DNA of 14,354 nt from Trichomonas tenax (GCA_023091735.1 JALKBU010001218.1:1-14354); one strand, 5' to 3'; positions 1 to 7,994 are shown, numbered from the stretch's first letter. The notes: generated by a model not told the origin, from the sequence alone. Program-made: numbers and translations.

Positions 1-297
1 AAGAATAGAAACTGTCTCAAGAGAAGGCATTTCGCTGAATGAGTAAGGAAGGATCTCATCGATGTTGACATTGTCGAGAATAAGTTTCGTCACATAAGAA
101 CTGAAAAATGCTTTGTTTCCGATATTTGCATACTGTGGAAGTTACATATAAATAAGTGCTTCATTATTTTGATAATTAAAAGCAATGTGAAATAACTAAC
201 ATGTAAATGTTTTGGATGCTTGCGAGGTGCCATAAAATTGTGTGGCATCCATATTCTCTCCCCTTAATAAATGTTTTCTTATTTGTGAATCAAACAT
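1..297 (-). pseudogene. 5' part of a BspA-like leucine-rich-repeat protein gene, broken and cut by the window edge
   Basis: Reading the minus strand from an ATG at 297-295 (or a second ATG at 252-250), one frame runs to the window edge. It is interrupted by TAG at 198-196 and TAA at 144-142. After the second stop the frame reads IGNKAFFSSYVTKLIL and then IDEILPYSFSEMPSLETVSI. This is the IG..AF....L..I / I...AF..c..L..v spacing of the treponemal/BspA-type leucine-rich repeat, a family hugely expanded on trichomonad surfaces. The text between the stops (for example NNEALIY) continues the same protein sense, so the stops look like later damage. Upstream of 297 all frames close quickly, so the 5' end of the gene is probably inside the window. 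The rest lies beyond position 1, so whether it is intact there cannot be seen. Family call is fairly sure; pseudogene status depends on the two stops being real. Confidence 0.6.
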
Positions 298-608
298 TTA
301 AAATCACATTTTAGGTATTTTTATTCAAGACTAATTTATAAATTTCATGGGATTTTATATTTTTTATGATGTTATAAAATCGAATTTGAATCATTTCAAC
401 TACTTATGCAAATACACTTAAACAGTAATGGCCATCATATGTAATCAATAAAGTTACTAAATTGTATGAAATCGGAAAACAATAAAGATTAAAAATAATA
501 AATTTAACAATAATATATATTTAAAAACAAAACAATACACACAATAACATGGGAATGCAATAATTGAAAATAACAATCAAAGTAATAAAATAATATTGAG
601 ATTGAAAA

Positions 609-1277
609 TTAGCGAGATCTTGGTGAAGCTTCGTTATATTTCTTCTTTCTTTCGTTAAATTTAATGATTTCTCCTGTAACAATCTCTGTAAATTGAATAA
701 CAGTTTCTGGATCTTGATCTTTTATTATAATAATAATTAAGTCCAATTCAGTTGCACTCACGTGGTACTTGAATTCCAAAACCTGAAGTTCGTTGTTGCA
801 TATAATAACAATGTATAATTGTCCTTTTGATCCAATTTGTTTCAAAAACCAGTTTATTGTCTTTATATTTAACAGCATTGTTGGTTTTTCGCGAATATCT
901 GCCAAATAAATGGACATTGCGCACTCATTTATTTTGTAATTTCTTTCGCCCAATATTTACGTAAAGATCTGATTTGCAATATCAATGAAACGCGCGTTGA
1001 GATTGAAGTTTCCTGCCGATGTCGTTGTCGCTTCAGAACCCATTACACCCGCAGAAACGAGTTTGGTCAGTGTTATCTTCACGTTTCCGGGTAAATAAAA
1101 GAGCTTTATCGGTGCATTGGCGGCCGGAGATCAATTCGTTGGGTTTTGTTTCGTTTCTGATGTTGGACTGTGTCCGCAACCCATTGAATGATATTTTACA
1201 TCGTCACTTTTTATCAAATTTTTCATTGGCTTAAAAATCTTTGACTTCACATCATTTTTAGTTTTTAATTTTGTTCC
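609..1277 (-). pseudogene. Broken protein-coding remnant of unknown family
   Basis: One minus-strand frame stays protein-like for about 220 codons although it is cut by TGA at 1133-1131 and TAA at 959-957. Its three pieces are 1277-1134, 1130-960 and 956-609. The middle piece reads SPAANAPIKLFYLPGNVKIT and continues with a Thr/Ser/Ala-rich stretch. The last piece contains QIGSKGQLYIVIICNNELQV and ends in a basic tail before the stop at 609. Local GC content at 960-1200 is clearly above that of the flanks, as expected for former coding DNA here. The first ATG in the frame is at 1226-1224. The only ATG-led intact piece is 917-609 (102 codons). I do not recognise a family. It could be a decayed cellular gene or a piece of a mobile element. 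The opposite-strand ORF at 1019-1234 is judged its shadow. Confidence 0.4.
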
Positions 1278-2040
1278 TTATGAATGTGCGCATTGAGCCC
1301 TTTTTGATGCTGATTTTCAAATCGCACTATTTGCGCAAAGCTCATATAAACCCCCAAAAAATATTCATTCATTGCCCTGCAATAGGGACTGGGACAAAAT
1401 AGAACAAGGTGCTTTTCTGACATGCAACTTATTTTGACATGTAAAGTCAGAATGTCAAAATAGAGGAGAGTGACGTGTTTGCGGGAAAAAATGGAAAAGT
1501 GTCAATAGGTTGAAATGGATTGAACTCAATGTTGGAAGCCAAAGAAGACTTCATTATGAGTAGTTGTGGCCTTATAGTGAAAGATGTTATTTATGCTATC
1601 AGCATCCTGACGATAGCACATCATCCATTTCTCTTTGTTCATTGCAAGTTTTTGTTGCACTCCAAACCTAAGAAAACCAAGAAACTCGGTCGAAATTATT
1701 CCTTCTTGCATGGTAAATATGAATTATAAACGAATAATTTGAAGATAAAATAAAAATTTAGTTAAAAATGAATTTTACAAAGAATATAAGGATCGAATTG
1801 TGAATCTAAATAATATAAATCAATAAATAAAATGAAAGTAACATGAAAACATTATCTAATTCATGATTCATGATTAATTATGAATTTAATGATATATTAA
1901 TAATTATGAGAATAAGTAATAAAATGAAAATAATCTTGTAATGAAAAGGTATCTGTGAAAAATAAAAAATAATAAAAAAAATAATAATTGTTTAATATCA
2001 AAAGTGAAAATGTAATGTGTATTAAAAATTGAATCAATAA
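1278..2040. other. AT-rich intergenic DNA without a supported gene
   Basis: No convincing coding frame is seen. Two overlapping short ORFs on opposite strands at 1526-1729 (about 60 codons each) compete with each other and match nothing I recognise. The stretch holds one clear hairpin at 1430-1462, listed separately, and the 12-mer AGCTCATATAAA at 1339-1350, which recurs at 2575-2586. From 1730 to 2040 it is almost pure A/T. Confidence 0.6.
1430..1462. repeat. Perfect 11-bp inverted repeat (hairpin)
   Basis: TATTTTGACAT at 1430-1440 is the exact reverse complement of ATGTCAAAATA at 1452-1462, with an 11-base spacer. A second, outer complementary pair, TTCTGAC just upstream (about 1415-1421) and GTCAGAA at 1446-1452, competes with it, so two alternative foldings exist. 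Function unknown; it could be a protein-binding palindrome or the end of a mobile element. Confidence 0.55.
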
Positions 2041-2108
2041 GTGGGTTCTTGATAGGGCCTGGTCACTCGAGGGCTTTGGAAGTCTCAGGCCAACCTCGCC
2101 CAATGACA
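2041..2108. other. Short GC-rich island in AT-rich DNA
   Basis: About 70 bases of roughly balanced or GC-rich composition sit abruptly between AT-rich flanks. Inside, GGCCTG near 2057 pairs with CAGGCC near 2087, and more partial complementarity lies between them, so it could fold. It does not fit a tRNA (no A/B box pair on one strand) nor a recognisable rRNA. A minus-strand reading is open through it (…GEVGLRLPKPSSDQALSRT), but the ORF soon turns into translated AT-rich sequence. A repeat fragment or a small structured RNA gene are both possible. Confidence 0.35.
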
Positions 2109-2258
2109 TTCTCGCAACAATTTAAGCATGCATAAATATCGTTGTTTTCTTACCAATTAGGTATATGCTCGTTGATGATAGAGTTGTGGCTCGTCAACAA
2201 CACTAGCCTGGATGTATTGGTTAGACTACAAAGATATTTATAACACTTTTTATAAAGG

Positions 2259-2345
2259 TGACAATTTGCCCGCGCAAAAAGTGACAGTTTATTCATAAAA
2301 GTGACTTTAAGGTTCATGTGTCACTTTTTGATGTTCACTTTTGTC
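2259..2345. promoter_or_regulatory. Cluster of GTGAC/GTCAC motifs with inverted copies
   Basis: Within 90 bases there are three AAGTGAC-type motifs (2259, 2281 and 2301) and two of the opposite sense: GTCACTTTTT at 2320-2329 and TTCACTTTTGTCA around 2333. AAAAAGTGAC at 2276-2285 and GTCACTTTTT at 2320-2329 form a perfect 10-bp inverted repeat. The same 10-mer GTCACTTTTT recurs at 3725-3734, over the initiator of the gene at 3739. This suggests the cluster is promoter-like or a binding site array, but no gene starts beside it, so the role is inferred only. Confidence 0.35.
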
Positions 2346-2352
2346 ATAGACT

Positions 2353-2499
2353 CCCCTGCAATATTTAGCCTCCCACCTGATTAAATTTTATAACCCCTAA
2401 CTATTATTGTCCCCCATTTTTCTACCAATGCCCCCTTTTTATCTACTAAAACTATCCCCTTTATATTGATTTATACCCCTTTTTAGTCAATAATCTCCC
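2353..2499. repeat. Ladder of C-runs about 20 bp apart
   Basis: Eight runs of three to five C occur at 2353, 2372, 2394, 2411, 2431, 2456, 2476 and 2497. They are separated by A/T-rich spacers with start-to-start distances of 17-25 bases. The strand is strongly C-over-G biased here. The spacers share only a loose pattern (for example CCCCTTTTTA and TCCCCTTTATA), so it is either a very decayed tandem repeat or a composition-driven array. No gene is associated. Confidence 0.45.
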
Positions 2500-3060
2500 T
2501 CATTCATCATAAACCTCTCAAAATTGAATTGCACATAATTGTTCAATGCGCTCTATGATAGAGGTATTGCAAATAGCTCATATAAAGGAATGGAAACAAA
2601 AAAATGGCATATTTAACGAGAATCTTTTGAGATAATTTTGATTTTCTTATATTGTATATATGATTAAAGAATTGTAATACAAACATCTAGGCCATATGAA
2701 TGGCAGTTAATTTTTAGTTTGAAACACATGATTAAAATTATCATAGGAAAAATTTGAAATTGTGAGAAATAAATGGACAGAATCAACTACAATTGAATAG
2801 TATAGTATGAAGGACTAACTACCAAATGAAGAAAACTATAAGTATCTTGTGATAACTTTGCGTGCTCTGTTTACCAGCTGATATTAGAATATATTACTCA
2901 CATAGATGCTGCCAGTAAGGTTTTGCTTTTATTTTAAACAGTATCAAGATTTTGAAAATTGAATATACTTTTGAAAACATTCATTTTTCATTAAAAATAG
3001 TAAAATCAATTAACACTATGGCTTTCTAGACTGCTCATATTTAAAACATGATATATAGCT
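2500..3060. other. AT-rich intergenic DNA
   Basis: No coding frame, RNA gene or strong repeat is visible. It carries the second copy of AGCTCATATAAA (2575-2586); the first copy at 1339-1350 lies in a loosely similar context with a TTGC-type motif just upstream. Confidence 0.55.
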
Positions 3061-3068
3061 ATAATATG

Positions 3069-3160
3069 AGGGGCTGCTCCTCAGGGTCCTTGTCACTTTT
3101 GCGCACACATGCTTACCAAAAATCGTGCGCATTGGCCTTAAAAAGGCCAATTCGCACAAC
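3069..3160. repeat. GC-richer island ending in a strong hairpin
   Basis: The island contains TGTCACTTTTGCGC at 3091-3104, the near reverse complement (one A fewer) of GCGCAAAAAGTGACA at 2272-2286. It ends in a hairpin: 15-base arms at 3125-3139 and 3143-3157 pair with a single mismatch around an AAA loop. The arm begins GTGCGCATTG, a 10-mer also found at 1286-1295 in the left intergenic DNA. A short minus-strand ORF crosses the island but has no ATG start. The island looks like part of a dispersed repeat or non-autonomous element end rather than a gene. Confidence 0.45.
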
Positions 3161-3419
3161 CATATGTTCCTTAATATGGATTTAAATTTTTTTTTTTTTG
3201 ATTTTATTGACGTCAAAATTTTTTGATATCTTGCAATTAGAGCTCAATATTCATTTTGAGATTACCAAAATATCATCTTTATTCATAATTTAGTGAATAT
3301 TAAAAGTTCCTCAACTGAAATTACCAAATTACTAACAAAATAAATTGATCAAAAAATTGATTAATTCAAATAAAATTGTTTGAGAATCATATGATAGTAA
3401 AATAAAAATTATTCATTGA

Positions 3420-3446
3420 AAAAACTATTTTGATAAAATAGTTTTT
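3420..3446. repeat. Perfect 12-bp A/T-rich hairpin
   Basis: AAAAACTATTTT at 3420-3431 and AAAATAGTTTTT at 3435-3446 are exact reverse complements with a GAT loop. It stands about 290 bases upstream of the gene at 3739. In DNA this AT-rich some palindromes are expected, but a perfect 12-bp stem with a 3-base loop is less likely by chance. Confidence 0.45.
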
Positions 3447-3725
3447 CATTTAGGATTAAAGGATAAAGCTCAGCGATTGATTTTATGTTTTTTCATGATG
3501 TCGCTTTTTATAAATAAGATAATTGTCCGAGTCAACATTTTTGCTTCCAACCCCATCAATTTTAATCAGTAATATTGATTTCCTTCATAATAAGCATCTA
3601 TAGTATGAATGTAATATGATGTATATGCTAAGGTATTTTGAAATCAATTAATTTATCAAGATTTCGAACAAAGAATTTTGAAAAAAAAATTTAAATGGAA
3701 TATGGCACTTTTTTGTGATAGTTTG

Positions 3726-3738
3726 TCACTTTTTCACA
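3726..3738 (+). promoter_or_regulatory. Initiator (Inr) of the 3739 gene
   Basis: TCACTT at 3726-3731 fits the trichomonad initiator TCA(+1)Y(T/A), with the A at 3728, 11 bases before the ATG at 3739. A second overlapping match, TCACA, lies at 3734-3738. Known trichomonad promoters place this single element within about 20 bases of the start codon and usually lack a TATA box, so the match also supports the ATG at 3739 over the in-frame GTG at 3715. Confidence 0.6.
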
Positions 3739-5922
3739 ATGGAGCCGAAGAAAAAAGAGAAATCAGAGGAAACAGTTGAACATCCATTAACGAAATTAAC
3801 GTTTAACAAGAAAATTGTCGTTACCATAGGCGAAAGTGCCTCAAACAAGCGAATTGTCGCAGTTTTTGGATGTTTTATGTCGTTAATCAACCCAAACAAA
3901 GATTCTGCGAACATAGAAATATTCCTTCCGCACTGGAACGCAACAATTAGACACGTTGGACAGCATACGACTTTGGTTTTGAACCCTTCCGGATATATTA
4001 AAGCGCAAAACATCAAAATCAAATCAAAACACAACGATTTAATGGAAGAACTACTCAGGCAGATACTTATGGCCAAAGAAAACTTCATGAAATATACGTT
4101 AGAATTTTATCAAGCAAAATGCAAAGTAACAATGGAAGGAAAACCAGTCGTTGCCAAAATTTCACTCACAAATAACGATTTACAAGTTACAGAACATTCG
4201 AAATTAGTTGTTAATAAACCGAGAAATCCGCCAATTAAAGCAAATATACAATTCGAAGACGCAACGAAAGTCGATATTATAGAGGAAGAGTCTTTGTATA
4301 CTTTGATGTTTAAAAAACCGGAACTCGCAAGAATTGCATTAGTTTCGTTTTTGTCGAAGCCTGTCGTTAAAGAAGAGATCAAAAAGGTGTCTCTTTCTAT
4401 TCCTGATGTTCCATATATTGGAAATGCGTTCTTGGATGTTCTCAATGAAACATCTGAATTTGCTGTTGAAAATACTCAATCTGAAAATCAAGGAGAAGTC
4501 CCATTCGATGAACAGAGACTTTCTATGCTAGTTGCTGAATCAGGAAGATTGACAACGAATGTCAGACAAAGCAGAAAATACAAAATGAAACACGAAGTTG
4601 AAGAATCCGAAACTTTTTCAACTTCTGTTTCAATGAGTCAATCAACTCTCAACAGTCCTGAGGCATATCAAAGAGCTCTGCAAAGGCGTAAAGAGAAACT
4701 TGAAGCAAAAGCTTTATCAAGGAATAAATCGATGTCAAATGAAACTCTCGAATTGTTGACAAACTTAAACGCTGAAAAAGAAGAAAACGAAACATATCCA
4801 ACGATTAAAACAGAAGGATTAACAGATACTCCGCCATTATTCGTATTCCCACAAACAAGACTCACCGAAGTCTTCACAAAAGATGCAAGAATTAATCAAC
4901 CGAAAGAATTGACATATCTTGACACAATCGATGTTGAACTTGCTTATAACACAGTTAATACTCTCCCAGACATCAGAACAATGAACTTACCGCCACCAAA
5001 GCCATTAGTCACAATGGAAACAATCTACGAAAAAATCAAAAAATCTCCAAACAAACCAAATATCGCAGCTCATATTTTATACATCGGAAGAAAATATCCT
5101 CTTTACCATATTTATATTGCAATCAAAGAAAGCTACAGACAACAGGATGGAGTAATGGAGCTCATCAAGAAGAACCCATTCTATAACTTAGATAGTACAT
5201 TGGCTTTCTTTAACTTAATTTTCAAGAAAGGTTTTGGAAAAACTTTCTTTGAATTTTTGCATCACTTAATCCCAATGATTTCATATATGTATTACTCAGA
5301 TTCGATATTACTCATCCCTGATTTCTGCGAAAAGATCTCTGAATACTTTGCACAGAAGCAAGAAGGAAAATTAGAACCAGATTGGATTGCATCATTTGAT
5401 ACATCTTTTTTGAGAATATGGAATCACACGCAACAATTTTGTGAGTTCCCAGCTCAATGCTTCATTGAAGAGCCTCCAGCATCAACACCATTAACATCCC
5501 TTTCAGCTGCTTTATTGATATTTATTGCTCCAACAGCTTTCGATACGCAAACTGGTTTGCTTGAAAAATTTAATGAATACACATTAACGAAACAAAACAA
5601 GCAATTGTTCTCTCAGTTCAAATCAAAGAAACCACTCAAAACAATCTTCTCTTTCTTGCTTTCTATCATCAGCAATGGATCTGCTCCTCGATGGGTTTTA
5701 GATGTTGCTGTCGCCAAAGCTGCAAAAGGCGATGAACTTGCAAAACATTATGTTGTTGCTTCTTCATTAAAGCGTGTTTATGAAGCATGCGATCCAGACG
5801 TATGGAACATTTCCGATGGATTACGTGAATCAATCATTTCTCAGATAATGCAAGAACTTGATTTCTTCAATCTAGTTCAGCTTCCAACATTTTTGGAACT
5901 TCCTCGCACAATGAATAAATAA
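3739..5922 (+). CDS. PH-like plus RasGAP-like domain protein (inferred), 727 aa
   Basis: Intact 727-codon gene from ATG 3739; the frame extends to a GTG at 3715, but the initiator at 3726 argues for the ATG. After a lysine-rich N-terminus, residues 20-110 and 122-207 each look like a PH-type fold: a string of beta strands followed by a helix (LMEELLRQILMAKE near 101; LARIALVSFLS near 196). Residues 210-435 are low-complexity, charged and Ser/Thr-rich, probably a linker. Residues 440-725 are helical and resemble a RasGAP domain: NPFYNLDSTLA (479-489) falls where RasGAPs have the arginine-finger LFRGNSLA, and LIFIAPTAF (593-601) falls where they have FLRFxxPA. Both key arginines are absent, so GTPase activation is doubtful; it may be a scaffold. 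No signal peptide or membrane helix, hence likely cytosolic. The gene is certain; the domain reading is by eye and moderate at best. Confidence 0.93.
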   Translation: MEPKKKEKSEETVEHPLTKLTFNKKIVVTIGESASNKRIVAVFGCFMSLINPNKDSANIEIFLPHWNATIRHVGQHTTLVLNPSGYIKAQNIKIKSKHNDLMEELLRQILMAKENFMKYTLEFYQAKCKVTMEGKPVVAKISLTNNDLQVTEHSKLVVNKPRNPPIKANIQFEDATKVDIIEEESLYTLMFKKPELARIALVSFLSKPVVKEEIKKVSLSIPDVPYIGNAFLDVLNETSEFAVENTQSENQGEVPFDEQRLSMLVAESGRLTTNVRQSRKYKMKHEVEESETFSTSVSMSQSTLNSPEAYQRALQRRKEKLEAKALSRNKSMSNETLELLTNLNAEKEENETYPTIKTEGLTDTPPLFVFPQTRLTEVFTKDARINQPKELTYLDTIDVELAYNTVNTLPDIRTMNLPPPKPLVTMETIYEKIKKSPNKPNIAAHILYIGRKYPLYHIYIAIKESYRQQDGVMELIKKNPFYNLDSTLAFFNLIFKKGFGKTFFEFLHHLIPMISYMYYSDSILLIPDFCEKISEYFAQKQEGKLEPDWIASFDTSFLRIWNHTQQFCEFPAQCFIEEPPASTPLTSLSAALLIFIAPTAFDTQTGLLEKFNEYTLTKQNKQLFSQFKSKKPLKTIFSFLLSIISNGSAPRWVLDVAVAKAAKGDELAKHYVVASSLKRVYEACDPDVWNISDGLRESIISQIMQELDFFNLVQLPTFLELPRTMNK

Positions 5923-5923
5923 A
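5920..5923 (+). terminator. Poly(A) signal TAAA fused to the stop codon
   Basis: The stop TAA of the upstream gene plus the next A makes TAAA. In Trichomonas the UAAA poly(A) signal commonly includes the stop codon, giving very short 3' UTRs, which suits the 59-bp gap to the convergent neighbour. Confidence 0.5.
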
Positions 5924-5981
5924 AATTGTTATTTTTTGTTTTATACTAAATAACACGTTTATAAATTGTTCAAAACAATTA
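5923..5981. other. Shared 3' spacer between convergent genes
   Basis: Only 59 bases separate the two stop codons. The spacer contains a small hairpin, AATTGTT at 5964-5970 and AACAATT at 5974-5980 around CAA. On the minus strand it contains a TAAA (5961-5958) about 20 bases past the stop of the 5982 gene, whose own stop is followed by TAATTG and so does not form TAAA. The two 3' UTRs probably lie very close to each other or overlap. Confidence 0.5.
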
Positions 5982-7994
5982 TTAATATATGTTTCCGCTG
6001 ATTAATTTGATTGTAAGCAATTCTTGTGTCTGATGAATTGCATTCAGGAAACTTTTATCGCGTTTAACTGTATCGTAAATCAATTTCTCGAGAATCCTCC
6101 AATGATCCAATTCTTCGTCATCGATAGTTAAAGACATTTCGTAATCATTCATAATTGAAACATTGAGTGTAATAAATGTCGAAAGGAAATGTTGTTCACC
6201 TGTCATTTCAATCAATGATGGGAAAAGTCTCATTAAAACTTCGTCATCATTAAAGATAACCAGCGATTTAATCATTTTGCTCATTTTATAATAAGCAGTG
6301 ATTAAAGAGCATTTATCTAAATTCTGTAATTGGAAGATGCAAATCTTCAAAACGTGAGCTTTGAATGGAGATCTTTTCTCATTGTTTGATGATATTTTGG
6401 CAATCAAATCATTAAATCTTTGATCTAATTGATGCAAAATCATTTGCTCGTTTGGCAATTTCTCGCGAATTGAAGAATCTGTGTAAGCAAGAATTGCATG
6501 TTTTTTGATCCCTGGTGATGATATTTTAGGAAGAACTTCTTTGATATTGATTGTCAATGAAGAGCACTTCTTCTGTATATAGTGACAATAAACTATTTCT
6601 TCGTATTTAGAAAGGCTTTCAGAAAAATCTTTGATGTCGCGATATTTGTATTTCATTGAAAGAAATGTTTCGAAATTGGATGAATTTTCTATCAATTTGT
6701 TGGAATATGTCATGAAAGCAAACTCTTTTAGTTCTTCTTTTCCTATTTTCATTGATTCAATGTGTTCAAAAATTTTGTGATTTGTTGAATCTTTGTAAAG
6801 TGATTCCAATGCGTGTAATTTCGCTTTCAAACTGTGATTATCAATATCTCTTTTGTCATTCTTTGGCTTTTCGATAACTTCATCGAATATAATGTGTTCA
6901 TCTAAAATTTTATCATCTTGCAAACCATGATCAGGAGGATAGAACTGGCACTGTATTATATTTTGGTGAACGCTTGGATCAATCGAAGAAAATTCTTGTA
7001 TTGTCATTGAAGAAGGCAAATAATTGAATTTCTCGCACATATTTGCAGTCATAATGATTTCCTCAATGGAAAAAACCACAGCTGGAGAAGCAATTCCGTA
7101 ATGAGAATAAAATTTTGGCAAAGAATAACAACTTTTGACTTGGAACATATAATTGTATAATTTATCGAGTTCCGCCTTCATTTGCGTAATTTCGTCGAAG
7201 ATATTCATAATGATATTGGATGGTATCTGAATATTGAAGTAATGTTGCCAAATTTGCGCCTGATAGAAAATAAAGTGCTTTAAGAAGATGTTTGAGAAGT
7301 CTTCTATCTTTATAACTGACAAAAAGAAGTGCTTTAAGAGATTTAACACCTGATCTGGAAATAAACAAAATGATTTCTCGATACATTCAATTAAAAAGTA
7401 ACCGTAAGTTATTGAGATTCTCTTTATATCGGATTCGCTGACATTATTGAAATCGTCTTTGAAATTATCGAAAAATCGCGTCATTGTGTGTTCTATGAAT
7501 CTAAAACAAGCAATTGAATTTAATAATGGATAAAAAAGCTCAATAATCAAATAAGGAGAAGCATCTTCGATTATCGTTTTGTAAACTTGAAAAGCATAAT
7601 CCAATTGTTCGTTTGATGAATAATATCCAAAAAACGAAGGCAAAACTTGATGAACGAACTGTAAAAACTGCGGTGTTTCGAAGGATTTAAGAATAATTTG
7701 ACCGAAAATTTCAGCATTCTTGAATAAATAAGAAAGTAAAAATGAACCATTTTGCGAAATCTGCGAAATACCGAGAAATATACTCGAAAGCTTGGGGTTT
7801 AGGTTGAAATCCACTTTATTTTTATGCTTTTTAAGCAGATTTATATAATTTTGAACATGATAATTGGAAATAGAGCGACATTTTAGCAAAATTTCGTTGC
7901 GAACTTTCTCCGTTTGTTTTTTAACATCGGTTAATGAAGTTTTTGAGTTCTGTGGAACAATGTTTATTAATCTGTTATAAAGATTTTCATACAT
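5982..7994 (-). CDS. Large helical protein, possibly RasGAP/VPS9-like, 670 aa
   Basis: Intact 670-codon gene from ATG 7994. The product is predicted to be almost wholly helical, rich in Phe, Tyr, Ile and Leu, with no signal peptide and no clear membrane helix, so probably cytosolic. Residues 65-245 form a helical block with FLQFVHQVLPSFFGYYSS (110-127) and LNSIACFRFIEHTMTRFF (158-175). Residues 355-400 are a charged linker. Residues 540-645 read like the helical core of a VPS9 domain: SPFKAHVLKI, then DDEVLMRLFPSLIE (583-596), then LSTFITLNVSIM (604-615); a good match to the conserved catalytic Asp/Tyr of VPS9 is not evident. If right, it would act on Rab5-type GTPases in endosomal traffic. 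It is convergent with the RasGAP-like gene at 3739. The gene is certain; the family is a guess from overall pattern and could instead be a lineage-specific family. Confidence 0.92.
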   Translation of the reverse strand: MYENLYNRLINIVPQNSKTSLTDVKKQTEKVRNEILLKCRSISNYHVQNYINLLKKHKNKVDFNLNPKLSSIFLGISQISQNGSFLLSYLFKNAEIFGQIILKSFETPQFLQFVHQVLPSFFGYYSSNEQLDYAFQVYKTIIEDASPYLIIELFYPLLNSIACFRFIEHTMTRFFDNFKDDFNNVSESDIKRISITYGYFLIECIEKSFCLFPDQVLNLLKHFFLSVIKIEDFSNIFLKHFIFYQAQIWQHYFNIQIPSNIIMNIFDEITQMKAELDKLYNYMFQVKSCYSLPKFYSHYGIASPAVVFSIEEIIMTANMCEKFNYLPSSMTIQEFSSIDPSVHQNIIQCQFYPPDHGLQDDKILDEHIIFDEVIEKPKNDKRDIDNHSLKAKLHALESLYKDSTNHKIFEHIESMKIGKEELKEFAFMTYSNKLIENSSNFETFLSMKYKYRDIKDFSESLSKYEEIVYCHYIQKKCSSLTINIKEVLPKISSPGIKKHAILAYTDSSIREKLPNEQMILHQLDQRFNDLIAKISSNNEKRSPFKAHVLKICIFQLQNLDKCSLITAYYKMSKMIKSLVIFNDDEVLMRLFPSLIEMTGEQHFLSTFITLNVSIMNDYEMSLTIDDEELDHWRILEKLIYDTVKRDKSFLNAIHQTQELLTIKLISGNIY

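Noticed and set aside
1526..1729. Two overlapping ORFs on opposite strands
   Set aside because: Each about 60 codons, mutually exclusive, with no recognisable motif; not enough to call a gene.
2041..2110. tRNA or 5S rRNA in the GC-rich patch
   Set aside because: The possible A-box and B-box look-alikes are on opposite strands, no cloverleaf could be built, and the likeness to 5S rRNA is limited to a few bases.
3016..3216. Minus-strand ORF of 66 codons over the GC island
   Set aside because: It starts at TTG, crosses the hairpin and the poly(T), and looks like a translated repeat.
3715..3738. GTG start for the 727-aa gene
   Set aside because: Trichomonads start at ATG, and the initiator lies inside this stretch, so it is probably untranslated.
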